A stretch of 64,000 bases of DNA from Cryptomeria japonica (GCF_030272615.1 NC_081415.1:105599796-105663795); one strand, 5' to 3'. Shown: positions 1-12,258, counted from the stretch's first letter. Notes: generated by a model from the sequence alone, not told the origin. Made by a program: numbers and translations.

Positions 1-1041
1 TGTCACAGTTGCCTCTCCAGTCGCCAGATGGAATGAGGAGGTCTCTGAATGCCATTGCTCTGCCAATGCGGTGAGTAGTCCTGTGTTTGCCCTAATCTCA
101 GGCATTAATGTGATATAGTATATTCCAAGTCCTGCTAATGTATCTCTGTCCGTGCTTCTGAGTCTATGTCGTAACATGAAGCAGTCAAGTCGATTCTCCC
201 GCGTAATCAGGGGATACTATCGACTCTACATCACAATTGGGGTACATTTTGTCAATTTAAGGGTTTGCTCCTACGGGCTACATTTCCTTGTTTCATGTCC
301 AAATCAGGGTTTTTCTAATCTATTTTGACCTATCCTAACCTTATCCCCATTTTCAAATCATTCGCATGCTATTTTTGACCAAATTTGAGTTCCCAGTGCA
401 CAACTGTGCCTGTGTCCTGTGTCCTGCACCTGTGTTGCATCAACTTGCACCTGTGTACCCTACACAAGCACAGGATACCCTACACAAGTGCAGGATGTGC
501 TCACACAGGCACAGAAGTCACTTTCTACATTCTCTGTGGGCCCCGCAATGTCCCGCAAGCAAGTCAAATTCATAAAATTGACAATATGGGTTTTTGAGAT
601 ACATATCGCTGCTCCCACATCATCCGGTCATCTGTAGGTGTGTACATGTTCCCCTAGGTGATCTTCCATTGGAATGTTCACCATCTCTTTGTAAGTGTCC
701 TTTTCCAGAGCAACAAATCCTCCACTTTGGCTAGTGCAAATGAGCAATTTTCCTTCTCCTTGTCTCATTTATAGATCTTTGTCAGTGCATAGATGGACGT
801 GCACTCTCTCCATCTTATGTTGGTCATATTCTTTTGCACCTTCAATTGCTTGTCCTTTGTGTATTCGATCTCTGATTTTCAGTCTGTTTGCTCCTATCAT
901 CTTCTATCATTCTTATCGATCAATTGGCCTCTTTTCTGGATGTTTTCGGCCAATTCCTCGAGGGGGCATGCATATGTTATTATCAGTGTCTGGGGCATTT
1001 TCATTATTGTTCTTTGAAAAAATGCTTAAAATCACATTGTC
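1..1041 (+). mobile_element. 3' internal (non-coding) region of Tat-like element T0
   Basis: This stretch precedes a polypurine tract and LTR start, so it should be the 3' untranslated part of a plus-strand Ty3/gypsy element. I see no credible protein in it: the short open frames around 366-1100 have no recognisable motif and overlap each other. A small run of imperfect short repeats built on CACAGG/CCTGTG words lies at about 405-520. A GT-rich splice-donor-like word occurs near 80, but no exon could be supported. The assignment rests entirely on the following PPT and LTR. Confidence 0.5.
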
Positions 1042-1057
1042 TCAAAGAGGGGCAAAA
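1042..1057 (+). other. polypurine tract of T0
   Basis: TCAAAGAGGGGCAAAA lies immediately before an LTR start TGTAGAC. The same tract with the same junction occurs at 19915-19929 and, on the minus strand, at 31584-31600 and 48539-48555. This is the expected primer site for plus-strand DNA synthesis in Ty3/gypsy elements. Confidence 0.8.
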
Positions 1058-2400
1058 TGTAGACGTCTAAAAATGGTCAACGCTTGTGGAGTCATACTTT
1101 AACATTGACGCATTGCCTTATTTTAGGGTTTTTGCGTCGCATTAACATTTCTCCTATGATTTGCACTTGGTCTTTATCATTTGCAAGCATTGAGTCCTTC
1201 TTTTGCATTCTTCAATTGTCTTTCTTTCAAATTTGGTCTTGTCAATAACAATCTTCAGTCATGATTTTGGTCAATCTTATCCTGTCGTATCAATGTGCGT
1301 GTTTATCTGTCATCATTCTGGACATCGTCAATCCTAATCGATGATGGAATTAGGGTTTTGTCCTCTTATCAATCTTGTCATCATGCGATTGATTTGTCAT
1401 CGATCATTGTCATTTTCAATCTTATCATCATGCGGTTGATTTGTCATCGATCATTGTCATTTTCAATCTTGTCATCTTGTGATCGATTTGTCATCGATCG
1501 TTGTCATTTTTGTCATTTTGTGATCAATTTGACATCGATCGTTGTCCTTCTCAATCATGTCAATTTGGATCAATTTGTCATTGTTCCTTCTCAATTGGCA
1601 CATTTATCAATCAAATCACTCATCAGCATTGGTCTTTTATCAAGTCAGAATCATGATCAAATCGATCCTACATCAAGACCTAATTGTCGTCCTTGCATTT
1701 CTAATTCATCTTCTAAGGTTTTATGATTTATTCATTTAATCTTGATTGTCATTTTCTCTCCATTTTCTATCTAGGTTAAATTATTTATTTATTTATCCTA
1801 AGTCTTCTTGTCACAATTAAATGTTTATTTAATTGGCTAATTAATTCCTCCTCTTTTTGTAAATTAATTAATGAATGAAAAATTATTAATTAATTTACCT
1901 AATTTGTATCAATTTCCTAATTTCTAAGTCATTAATTCTAACTTAATTTTCTAATTTCTCCTAAATTCCTAAATGTCTATTTCTATTTCAAATTCTTGTC
2001 ATAATCCTTGCATAGCAATTTGTCATAAATTGTCATTAATTGTCATAAGTCCTTGCATAGTAATTTGTCATACACTTGTCATAATTTTTCTATTCTTGAT
2101 TTGAATTTTCATTCGAATCACTTTCATGCTAATCTGGTCTTTTCTCCAATTTGTCTATAAATTGGATGAATTTCTTCAATCAAAGGGTCGAATCAATCAC
2201 GCTTCTAGTACCCTTATGCTATTGTCTCATCTTGTCAATCTTGCTTTCATATTATACTTATGCACTTGAAGGTGAGATCCACAAAATAAAGTAATTTGAA
2301 GGAGAAAGAAGGACAATGGAGATTTCTGGAGGAGACATTCACGCTTGCGTTGGTTTACATTTGAATTGAATGTTTTATTTCCCTTTCTCTATTGAATGTT
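1058..2400 (+). mobile_element. LTR of Tat-like element T0 (right end approximate)
   Basis: Starts with TGTAGACGTC directly after the polypurine tract. A TATA box (TCTATAAATTGG) lies at 2153-2164, giving U3 of about 1.1 kb and a short R/U5. The right end is not defined; sequence up to about 2400 is non-coding and copia gag begins at 2439. Apart from the first bases it does not resemble the T1 LTR or the 1480-bp LTRs, so it is a separate family. It may be a 3' LTR truncated by or abutting element C2. Confidence 0.6.
1345..1600 (+). repeat. imperfect ~57-bp tandem repeats in T0 LTR
   Basis: Four to five degenerate copies of a unit containing TCATCGATCATTGTCATTTT and CAATCTTGTCATCATG. They lie in the U3 part of the T0 LTR. 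The open frame across them (1295-1726) is a consequence of the repeats and not a gene. Confidence 0.7.
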
Positions 2401-2438
2401 TTTAGGATTGTCACTGCATTTTTGTTTTCGTGATTGAA

Positions 2439-2850
2439 CTAGGCTAATTTGTTACTTGCTTTGATGATTTCTAGATTCCTATCTACACAAAATATCTCAG
2501 ATGTATTAGCCATAGTTCTCAACTCATTAATAGTAGTAGCCTTCATTTTGTAAGCCAGTGGTAGGGCTCTCAGAACTTTAGAAACAATTTCATCTTCACT
2601 CAGAGTTCCACCACAACATTGATTTCCCATAACAATCTCATTTACCCTTTCCATGAATACAGTAATCCTTTCATCTTCTTCCATCTTTAGGTTTTCATAT
2701 CTCACCCGATAACCATCAAGTTTAGCAATCTTCATTGTAGGGTCACCTTCATTAAGAGTCTCTAACTTATCCCATATAGCATTTCCATATGATTTTTCGG
2801 TTAATCTCATTATTTTCTGATCAAAAAGTGCACATAAGAGGGCTTCTATT
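2439..2850 (-). pseudogene. gag: copia element C2 gag, second part (UBN2 domain)
   Basis: Reads on the minus strand as a Ty1/copia Gag of the UBN2 type, including a run like SYGNAIWDKLETL followed by a KMEEDERITVFMERV stretch and a SEDEIVSKVLRALP stretch, which is the usual order in copia Gag. Its N-terminal part lies about 9 kb away at 11971-12212 because element C1 is inserted between them. The frame stops at 2439 and no downstream zinc knuckle, protease or pol follows, so C2 is truncated at this end. Gag packages the element RNA in cytoplasmic particles. Function is known from the family; this copy is broken. Confidence 0.85.
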
Positions 2851-5468
2851 TGTTAGACACAATGCACCACTGAGAGGGGGATGGGGAGAATCAATGGTTC
2901 TCAAATCTTTTCCCTTTAGTAAACCTATGTGAGAATACCAGTTAATAGATCTAACTCAATTCAGACTTACTAGTTAGTGGGGATACCAACACACATGCAA
3001 TCACACAAGGGACATCACATAACACTAGCATATATGAGGAAAACCCAAGATGGGCAAAAAACTCAGTGAGAAATGCTGCTAGAGTCTACTTCTCCAATCC
3101 AGCCTCACAATGAAAACACAGTTACAAAGTTTAGGGCACCAAACCAAGGAGCATCAACTCCTGACTTTAGGGCACCAACCCAAGGAGCACCAACCCCTAC
3201 CTGATTTATGGGTTACAACCCAAAGGATCACCAACCCTTGTCTTTAGGGCACCAAATAAAGGAGCTACAACCCTTGCATCGCGATACAACTCAATGATCA
3301 CCATATTAACTTTAAATACATAAGTAGTTATCTTGTTGCAAGTGAGTCTTGCAACCTTATCATATATCTTACTTTGTCGGTGAGATACCTTCTCTACTAC
3401 ACCGACTCACTCTTCTTCTGCTCTTTGTTGTTTCTTAACTCCTAGTAAGCCCTACCGATTCATCTCTCTTTTGTTCTGCTCTCACTGAATCTCCTCCTCA
3501 CTGCTCTTCTCTTCACCGGTTCAACTCTTTGTCAGTTCTCTATCTACCTTCTCTGCAGCCTCCTTCACTTCTGCTCAACCGGTATGAACACTACTGGTTC
3601 TTCTCTCCAACCAGTTGAATGCTTCAACCAGGTTCTCTCTCACTCCCACTCACTTCACAGATGCTCATTGAGCACTTGGTTGATTTTATCTTACATGCAG
3701 AAGTATCAGACTTCACAATAGCACTATTATTTCCTATTCAGCAGCAGCACATAATGTCTTTTGCCTTCATATTTATATACTTGTTTTCCCGCCAAACACC
3801 AATTCAAATTCTAGGTGGTTAGGATTTCCTCACTATCCTCGAGGTAAACCAAATCCAATCAAATCCTTCCAAATCTGATATTCATAGTAGCCAACTATTA
3901 ATCTCTACCATTTTCATGCTTTCTAATACACGTCCCTTCATCTCGACCTACAACAGTCAAATGACCATTAATACCTTTGTTGTTTCCTTTGAGAGGTCAT
4001 CTCACAGTCTGATCTTCTTGCATCGATATAGGCCCCAACAACTCCTCAATTTTTTTGTGTCGCTCATCCTTCCTCGAGCCACATGCTTCTAACCCAATCC
4101 ACAAATCACGGGATCCATATTCAATGCACACCTATAGAGATACCTAACTCTACAGGACACTTCACCAACCTCTGTTAGCTGTCCATCTTGACTCCATGTG
4201 GTGTCCACATCAACCAACTCTTAACTTGGTTGTTTGATTCGGTCTAGATAGGATCACTGACCAACCACTCTACCAGTTCATCCTCTCTACCAGTTTGCTA
4301 ACCATGCTGATATCTCACTACCGGTTACTTCCTCATGTCTTCCCTTTGCTATACTACTAGCAGAACACCTAAACCGATCTCCAGACATGTCTATCCAAAA
4401 CATGCTCATTACCACAGAGTGAGTAGTCATCTGCATGTGCACCTCACTCATATTACCCCTGGAATTTCATATCAGTAAGAACTCTTGATGACACTTTGTC
4501 AACAACCTCTAGCGGATTTCATCTTCAGACAGGCCACATTCTACTCTGACTGCATCTGCTCAATCATGTCTTCTCCCTAATCATCTTGGAGCATGTCTCA
4601 ATTGTTTTGTCATGCTGACAAACTCATCACTCTTCATTTTTATCAGCATCTCAAAATGATTTCTCAGTCGGTCCAGTATATAGCTTTGGCTTCATTCACT
4701 TGAGGCATTCATTTTGTTTCACTGGTGGACCCAGTGTGAGCCTTCTAACACTTTCCTTTACCTCTTATTCCTTATCTCACCAACCTATGATGCACACAAT
4801 GTATAATAGGAGATAAGTTCCACTTACTGGTGGAGTGACACCTTGTCTTCTGCCTTTTGTAATGTATTCATGTGACTTCCTTATTTGTGCAGCATCTCTT
4901 CAAATAGATACATGTGATCTAGTGTGGGCACATCCACTATCAATCATTGGTTCTCATGATGACTGCATCTTCATCAGGTGGGATTCGTGTTGTTCTGTAA
5001 CCTTACAGCATACTGATGACCTGTTCATCCTTCTCCTCCTATGTTGATGTGATTTAGATAGCATTTTTCCTCTTCATCACAAAACAACCACTCAAGCACC
5101 TTGCCCATCCTGCTTGTACACTGGTCACGACTCTTACAAAATAACAACCACTCATTTGGTTGATCTGACTTTTCCATGTCAACACATCACTTACCAGTTG
5201 ACATCCTTACTTTACTGGTGATACATTGTACTGAGATTGATCACCTTACCATCTCATCCACACAAGTCATGCACTAACTTGTGTACTGGTAACACCAGTG
5301 GTCATCCATCTGATGACATTCTCTTACTTACCTTACCGGTGTCCTACAACACAGAGTGATATCTAAGATATCTCATTCTATACTTTTTCATGACAGTGTT
5401 GCACATACATCTCTTCTACCAGTAATCATCCCATACCAGTTGACATCAATGACAACACAATGCCAACA
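2851..5468 (-). mobile_element. 3' LTR of C1 (uninverted copy)
   Basis: 2618 bp, TGTT...AACA ends. A TATA-like word on the minus strand (TATATAAAT, about 3770-3780) fits transcription in the direction of the element. It contains a block of about 30-bp repeats at 3130-3290. The corresponding 5' LTR at 8757-11970 matches it directly at both ends but is inverted in the middle. Confidence 0.8.
3130..3290 (-). repeat. ~30-bp repeats in C1 3' LTR
   Basis: Several copies of a unit containing GGGCACCAACCCAAGGAGC. The counterpart in the inverted core of the other LTR lies at about 10195-10400 and has one or two more copies. The 91-aa frame there (10178-10453, minus) is only these repeats translated. 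Confidence 0.75.
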
Positions 5469-5481
5469 ATCTCGCCCTTTG
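5469..5481 (-). other. polypurine tract of C1
   Basis: Read on the minus strand as CAAAGGGCGAGAT immediately before the LTR start TGTTGGCATTG. This fits the usual copia PPT form AAAGGGGGAGAT with one substitution. Confidence 0.75.
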
Positions 5482-6900
5482 GCATTGATGTCAACTCATG
5501 TAGTATCCAGCATACTACATAGTCTTTCTCCCCCTTACTATGATCCATGGATTCACACACATGTAGTATGTGGTATACTATAGAATCCTTCTCCCCCTTT
5601 GACAACAATGGCAAAGGGCACTATCAAGATATTATTTCTCTTTGTATGTACCAATCATTGACATAATACTTTCTCCCCCTTTGTCTTTATTAGATGCAAC
5701 TCCTCCTTTGATACCACTTGTTATCTTGTTACTGGTTGTTACATCTTTTCAAGTCACAACACTTGAGATGGGGATCTTAACCTTTAACTGACACTAATTG
5801 AGCATGCAGACCAGATACCATTTGATAGAGCACTCAATTTGCAGAAGGACTGATACCAATTGTTTATGTGATAGTGAATACTACTCACCTGTCAGTCACC
5901 CTGCAACATCTCCTACAGTTTGGTCAGTCAATATCCTTACAAGTTCAAGCATGCTTGCTTTGCATTATGAGCACTTGAACTCCCCTTTAGTCATACATCT
6001 CAAGTTCTCATTACTGGTTAGGTCCAATACCGGAACTCCATTCTTCACCATATACTAGTTGAGCTATGCATAAGTGGTCATTTGATGATCCTTCAGCTCC
6101 ATTGTATCCACCATAACCTATGATATGATCCTAGATCTACACAATGCCAGACAATATTATCATCATGCCAAGAAATAAACCAGTTAACCCAAAGATATGC
6201 AAGCCTACATGATCAACCACTGTGCCAACATATGTCATTCAGGTCTTTTCCAATACCACCTAAGACATAGCTCCACATCCCATGCTACTGGGGCTATTGC
6301 AATGATCTCCAACTTCATTGTCTTACATAACCTGCAAGTACTTGTTAGCACACATGTTGGTAACAATCTGCACAAACAAATTTTCTTGTACTGATCCATT
6401 ATCACTACTGGAGTACCTTCCTGTGACTCTTGGCATCTTGTGTCACCATGTCTCTGATTCCAATTGTTAACTTGTCATGCACAGACACATCAGTAGTGAT
6501 GCAATCTTCCATCTGTAGGTGTGTAGTCAGGGAAGCCTCTACACACACTTATTTCCTCATTTTCTTCCTTCATACCAACAACATCATGTTCTTCCATGTT
6601 GCCTTCTTCCACTGAGGGGATGAATGATAAATTCAATGTATTACTCCCCTTACGATCCTGCATCTCCTTTAGGCATTAGGAGATATCACCTATGCATTGA
6701 ATGCACAGTGTCGGTCCATGGTACTCTTCCTCCATACCTACCTAGTCTCATTCTTCTTCCCATCTTTAGTCTTGGGAGCAGGTCTTTCCTTCTTTTGCTG
6801 AAGGGTCTTTCCACTTTTTGATCCTCCACCATGACCAAAAGTAGTGCTATAGTAGCACACAACATCCATCCCAACTTCATGTTTGGGGAATCTCTTTACA
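5482..6900. other. C1 internal region without recognisable coding sequence
   Basis: This interval sits where protease, integrase, RT and RNase H should be in a copia element. I see no pol motif in any frame, only short frames broken by stops. It is either replaced sequence, as in LARD-type non-autonomous elements, or a deeply decayed region. Confidence 0.5.
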
Positions 6901-8690
6901 TACCATTTGACCATCTTCTCCTGGTCATGTTGTGACTAGCAACTGAAACCGATGGACTTCTTTCTCCTGCAAGGACATTTCTCCTTTGGTTCCAAGAAGG
7001 TCTCTAACTTTCATATGCTCTAAATCCATTTTTCTGCAAAGCATAGTTGTTATACTGACCTCCATGTGATTGTAGGTTCCTCTTCCTGCATTCAAGCTTT
7101 CTATGGCCAAGACTATTGCAGTTATGACAAACAACATTTGCATAACCGGGAGAGGGGACATGCATGTATCTACTCATGGATACATTTTTCTCATATGCAT
7201 GTTGTCCATGAGATCCTAGATTATTATTTATAGATCTCTTTCTACATTCCTCTGCCCTATGGCCATAAGCATTGCATGTAAAGCAGTAACTAGTAAAGGG
7301 TGGCAAGTGACTTACAAATTTGTTCTGCCATGCATGGGGAGATCTTACCAGTTTTGCATCTCCATTTCTTCCTTTTTGAGAATGGATCCTTGGTTGTCCA
7401 TTATGTGCAACTCTTCCATCTAATTACTTCTTCTCCCACACTTGCTTCCCCCTATGGGTGTTAGCATTTAGTTTTCCTCTACCGGTAGGAGGTGTTCTTT
7501 GCTTCTTCCTCACTTTCCTACTTCCGGTGAATTTGTCTTCTCCTATCTTCCATTTTCCTTTGGGATCTTCAGTGTTCCTTCTTCTTGCAGCACCGGTCTT
7601 CATTCTTGTCTGCAAGTCTTCACCGATTGTTCTTAGGTCAACCTTCTTCTAGGGAGAATTTTTTATTGTGAAGGTCTAGCCTTTGTTTTCTACATTTGAG
7701 GAGACAAACAGAATGTCATTTTGAGGGACATTCTTGCTGGTGGAGCATTCACCGACACTGCAACCTAAACCTTCAGTATCCTTGGCATGCGTTTGTTTCT
7801 TCAACATTTTGTCCAAGGCACCACTTCTTTTGTCAAACCAGATTCTTACCTTGATCTCATCTTGACATTTCTCAAGGTTACTTCGAAGAGCCTCCATTTC
7901 TCCAACCAGCTCTAGACACTCTTCATCTTTCACTTCTAGCCTAGATGCTAGATCTTCACACCGACACTCCTTAGTGTCTCCTACTTGAGACATCAACTCC
8001 GAGAGGATTTTCTCAGATTCCTCAAGGCATTTTTATAGCCGGTTCTTCTCTACTATAGCAGCATTCTTGAATAGCTTGTATTCCCTTCTAACTCTACTGA
8101 GTTCTTCAAGTGTATTCACAAGCTCTCCTTCAAGACCAACTTTTGCTCCATCCTCTTCTTCTCAATCATCATTATTGCCTAGCACATCATATCGGTGAGA
8201 TCCCTTTGGCTTATCACTATCATATGTGTGTACCTCATCTTCAGAACCCTATGCCATGAAGAGATGAGTTCCTTCTTCATCATTACTGCTACTGTAGCAA
8301 TCTGATTTGCCTCTATCATTTGTGCTTGTATCTGTTGCACAATTCCTCTCACTTTCACCGACCAAATTGATGGTGCACAGTTTACTTCCATATAGCTTCT
8401 TCAGTCTATCCCATAGACTTTTTGTTGTCTTTCATCTGTCCACCTATGAGGAGACGTCACAGGAGAGTCCACTGAAAATAGCCTTCATGGCTTCTTCATT
8501 ACATAAGCATCTTCTTTCTTCTTCAATGCCAGTGGGGGGACATAAATTCCTAGGAAGACCATTTACAACTGCCATCCATACATCAAACCCTAGAGAGGAT
8601 AGAAAGACTTCCATTCTGCAACTCTAGATAGAATAGTTTGATCCATCAAACACTACAGTAGTGATTGACACTAAACAGACCATTGTGTCC
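6900..8690 (-). pseudogene. gag: C1 gag (decayed, two CCHC zinc knuckles)
   Basis: Read on the minus strand, the N-terminal part near 8690-8380 resembles copia Gag (a FDGSNYS-like start, an MEVFLSSLGFDVWMAVVNG-like stretch, then SLWDRLKKLYGSK). Around 7996-7676 a charged, probably coiled-coil segment follows. Two CCHC knuckles lie at about 7290-7130 (CFTCNAYGHRAEEC and CHNCNSLGHRKLEC). Several stops and frame changes interrupt it. Gag binds and packages RNA. It is the only protein of C1 that can be recognised. Confidence 0.75.
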
Positions 8691-8742
8691 TTAAGCCAGA
8701 ATCTATCCAAGCTAGAGAAAGCTCGTCTAATTGGGAACCTAC

Positions 8743-8754
8743 GCTCTGATACCA
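8743..8754 (-). other. primer-binding site of C1
   Basis: Minus strand TGGTATCAGAGC, two bases inside the end of the 5' LTR. This is the common initiator-tRNA-Met-type PBS of plant copia elements. Confidence 0.9.
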
Positions 8755-8756
8755 AT

Positions 8757-11700
8757 TGTTAGACACAATGCACCACTAAGAGGGGGAGGGGGTGAATCAG
8801 TGGTTCTCAAGTTTGTCAACATGACAAACCAGTTGAGAGATGGTCCAAGATGATCAGGGAGAAGGCATGACTAAGCAGATGCAGTCAAAGTAGAATGTGG
8901 CCTAACTGAAGATGAAATATGTTGGAGGTTGTTGACAAAGTGTCATCAAGATTTCTTACCGATATGTAAGTCCACTGATAATATGAGTGAGGTGCAAATG
9001 TAGACAAATTCTCACTTTGTGGGAATGAGAGCGATTTGGATAGACATGTCTGGAGACTGGTTTAGGTGTTCCACCAGTAGTATAGCAAAGGGAAGAAATG
9101 AGGAAGTAACTAGTAGTGAGATACTGACAGTGTTAGCAAACTGTTAGAGAGGATGAACTGGTAGAGTGGTTGGTTGGTGATCCTATCTAGACCGACTTGA
9201 ACAACCAAGTTAAGAGTTGGTTGATGTGGATGCCACTTGGAGTCAAGATGGCAATCTCATAGAGGTTGGTGAAGTGTCGTGTAGAGTTAGGTATCTCTAC
9301 ATGTGTGCATTGAATATGGATCCCATGATTTGTGGATCGGGTCAGAAGCGTGTGGCTCGAGGAAGGATGAGTGACACAAAAGAATCAGGGAGTTGTTGGC
9401 ACCTGGATCGATTCAAGAAGATCAAACTAAGAGATGACCTCACGAAGGAAACAAAAAAGGTATTAATGGTCGTTTGACTGTTGCAGGTCGAGATGAAGGG
9501 ATGTGTTTTCTATATTTGGAAAACGTGTATTAGAAGGCGCGACAATGGCGGAGATGAACACTTCACTACCAAGAAGATCAGATCGAGAAAGATTTTATTG
9601 GATTTGGTTTACCTCAAGAATAGTGAGGAAACCCTAACCACCTAGAATTTGAATTGATTTTTGGCAGGAAAACGAGTCTATAAATATGAAGGCAAAAGAC
9701 ATTATGTGCTGATGCTAAATAGAAAATCATAGTGCTAATACGAAGTGTGATACTTCTGCATGTAAGAGAAAATTAGCCAAGTGCTCAATGAGCATCTGTG
9801 AAGTGAGTGGTAGTGAGAGAGAACCTAGTTGAATAATTCAATCGATTGGAGAGAATAACCGGTAGTGTTCATACCGACAGAGCAGAAGTGAAGGAGGTTG
9901 CAGAGAAGGTAGATAGAGAATTGATAGAGAGTTGACTGGTGAAGAGTAGAGCAGTGAGGAGGAGATTCAGTGAGAGAAAAATAGAAGAGAGATGAATCAG
10001 TAGGGCTTATCGGTAGTTAAGAAACAAAAGAGAGCAACAGAAGAGTGAGTCGGTATAGTAGAGAAGGTATCTCACCAACAAAGTAAGATATATGATAAGG
10101 TTACAAGACATATGATAAGGTTGCAAGACTCACTTGTAGCAAGATAACTACTTATGTATTTGATGTTAATATGGTGATCACTGAGTTGTAGCTCGGTGCA
10201 GGGGTTGTAGCTCCTTGGGTTGGTGCCCTAAAGATAGGGGTTGGTGCTCCTTTGGGTTGTAGCCCATAAATAAAGTAGGGGTTGGTGCCCCTTGGGTTGG
10301 TACCCTCAAGTCAGGAGTTGATGCTCCTTGGGTTGGTGCCCCTTGGGTTGGTGCCCTAAAGTCATGAGTTGATGCTCCTTGGGTTGGTGCCCTAAACTTT
10401 GTAAATGTGTTTTCATTATGAGTCTGGATTGGAGCAGTAGACTCTAGTAGCATTTCTCACCAAGGTTTTTCCCATCTTGGTTTATCCTCGTATATGCTAG
10501 TGTTATGTGATGTCCCTTGTGTGATTGCATGTGTTTTGGTATCCCCACTAACCTATAATCTGCATTGAGTTAGATCTATTAATTGGTATGCTCACATAGG
10601 TTTGCTAAAGGGAAAAGAAAATGAAGGAGGTAAGAATGAAGGCGAACCAAAAATATGTTAGGAGGGAGATGATGAAGTTAATTAAGGAGCTTCAAGACAA
10701 CCAGATGACCCTCAAAAGGAAGATGGAGGAAATGATGATCCTAAGCAATGAAAGACTAGGAAAACCTACATGACTGTCCAAGCAATTCAAGAGGAAATTT
10801 ACATGAGGCATGCTGAAAAGAAATGACATGTGGATTTGTGTCCTACCATTGGATGTAGCCATCAATGTTTATGGCTAAAGCTATGGTAGATTCCCGTATC
10901 ATTTCTTTAAGAAAAGGTTCAAACATGTGGATTTGACATGTGGATTTGTGTCCTACCATTGGATGTAGCCATCAATGTTTATGGCTAAAGCTATGGTAGA
11001 GTCCCCTATCTTTTCTTTAAGAAAAGGTTTGAACAAGAGGCTCTCCTTCTCCAAGAAAGTGAAAGTGATGAATCAATACTAGAAAATAAAAAATTCCCCT
11101 AGTAGGTTGACTTTTGATTCGTGTCTAAACACTCTTCATCTGTATCGGCATCTCAAAATTATTTCTCAATCACTCCAGTGTATATCTCTAGCTTCATTCA
11201 CTTGAGGCATTCCTTTTTTTTCACCGGTGGGTCCGGTGTGAGCCTTCTAACACTTTCCTTTACCTCTTCTTCCTTATCTCACCAACCTATGATGCACATA
11301 ATGCATAATAGGAGATAAGTTCTACTTACCGGTGGAGTGACACCTTGTCTTCTACCTTCTGCAATGTACTCATGTGACTTCCTTCTTTGTGTAGCATCTC
11401 TTAAAATAGGCACATGTGATCCGATGTGGGTACATCCACTGTCAGTCATTGGTTCTCATGATGACTGCATCTTCATCAGGTGGGAGTCATGTTGTTCTGC
11501 AACCTTACAGCATACTGATGACATGTTCATTCTTCTCCTCCTGTGTTGATGTGATTTAGATAGCATTTTGCCTCTTCATCACAAAACAAGTGCTCAAGCA
11601 CCTTGCCCATCCTGCTTGTACATTGGTCATGACTCTTGCAGGATAACAACCACTCATTTGGTTGATCTGACTTTTCCATGTCAACACATCACTTACCAGT

Positions 11701-11970
11701 TGACATTGTTACCTTACTGGTGATACATTGTACCGAGATTGATCACCTTACCATCTCATCCACACAAGTCATGCACTAACTTGTGTACTGGTAACACCGG
11801 TGGTCATCTATCTGATGACATTGTCTTACTTACCTTACCGGTGTCCTGCAACACAAAGTGATATCCAAGATATCTCATTCTATAATTTTTCATGACAGCA
11901 TTGCACATACATCTCTTCTACCGGTAATCATCCCATACAGGTTGACATCAATGACAACACAATGCCAACA
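8757..11970 (-). mobile_element. 5' LTR of C1 with inverted core and extra insert
   Basis: The first ~55 bp (8757-8810) and the last ~850 bp (11125-11970) match the 3' LTR directly. Between them 8811-10618 matches the 3' LTR segment 2907-4623 in reverse complement, and 10619-11124 has no counterpart. The TATA word near 9670 (GTCTATAAATATGAAGG) therefore faces plus, opposite to the element. The LTR is 3214 bp because of the additional segment. Confidence 0.85.
10619..11124. repeat. extra segment in C1 5' LTR with an internal direct duplication
   Basis: About 500 bp without a match in the 3' LTR, placed at one breakpoint of the inverted core. It contains two near-identical copies of roughly 90 bp (about 10827-10915 and 10932-11030), sharing GGATTTGTGTCCTACCATTG. 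No gene seen. Confidence 0.65.
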
Positions 11971-12212
11971 CTCTTTCTCTACAATCATTCTCAAGCTCCT
12001 TGTCCAGGTTTTTTCAAAGGAGGATTGTCAGATCTCGGATTATAATGTGTGACACCATTCTGTGTGATCTCCCAAATCTCCTTGCCAAGACATCTTAGAT
12101 GAGTCTCCATCTGAATCTTCCATATTGTGTAATTTGTTCCATCAAGCGTTAGAATATCTCTCCAAAAGATAGCTCTAGAAGAACTGGATGAACTTGAATT
12201 GTTAGACACCAT
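11971..12212 (-). pseudogene. gag: copia element C2 gag, N-terminal part
   Basis: Starts with a Ser-rich N-terminus, then LDGTNYTIWKIQMETHLRCLG, typical of copia Gag start regions. The annotated frame shifts shortly before the C1 insertion point; in a neighbouring frame the sequence reads up to the junction and is continued by the fragment at 2439-2850. The start codon at 12212 is about 50 bp downstream of the PBS, a normal distance. Confidence 0.85.
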
Positions 12213-12258
12213 AGGATCTTCCTCAAGAGGTTAAGTTGTCTGCAGAGAGGACCAAATC

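Larger units (their letters stand above)
2851..11970 (-). mobile_element. non-autonomous Ty1/copia-type element C1 inserted in C2 gag
   Basis: Minus-strand element bounded by TGTTGGCATT (at 11970, read down) and ...TGTCTAACA (at 2851). It has two related LTRs (2851-5468 and 8757-11970), a PBS at 8743-8754 and a polypurine tract at 5469-5481. Flanking pentamers CTATT (2846-2850) and CTCTT (11971-11975) look like a target-site duplication with one mismatch, and they fall inside the gag reading frame of C2. The internal region (5482-8742) encodes only a decayed gag; protease, integrase and RT are absent, so it would have needed a helper element. Confidence 0.8.

Noticed and set aside
366-1102. 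Overlapping short open frames in the first kilobase
   Set aside because: No motif, mutually overlapping, AT-rich non-coding context before a PPT.
10178-10453. 91-residue Pro/Thr-rich protein on minus
   Set aside because: It is the translation of the ~30-bp LTR repeats; the same repeats in the sister LTR do not give the frame.
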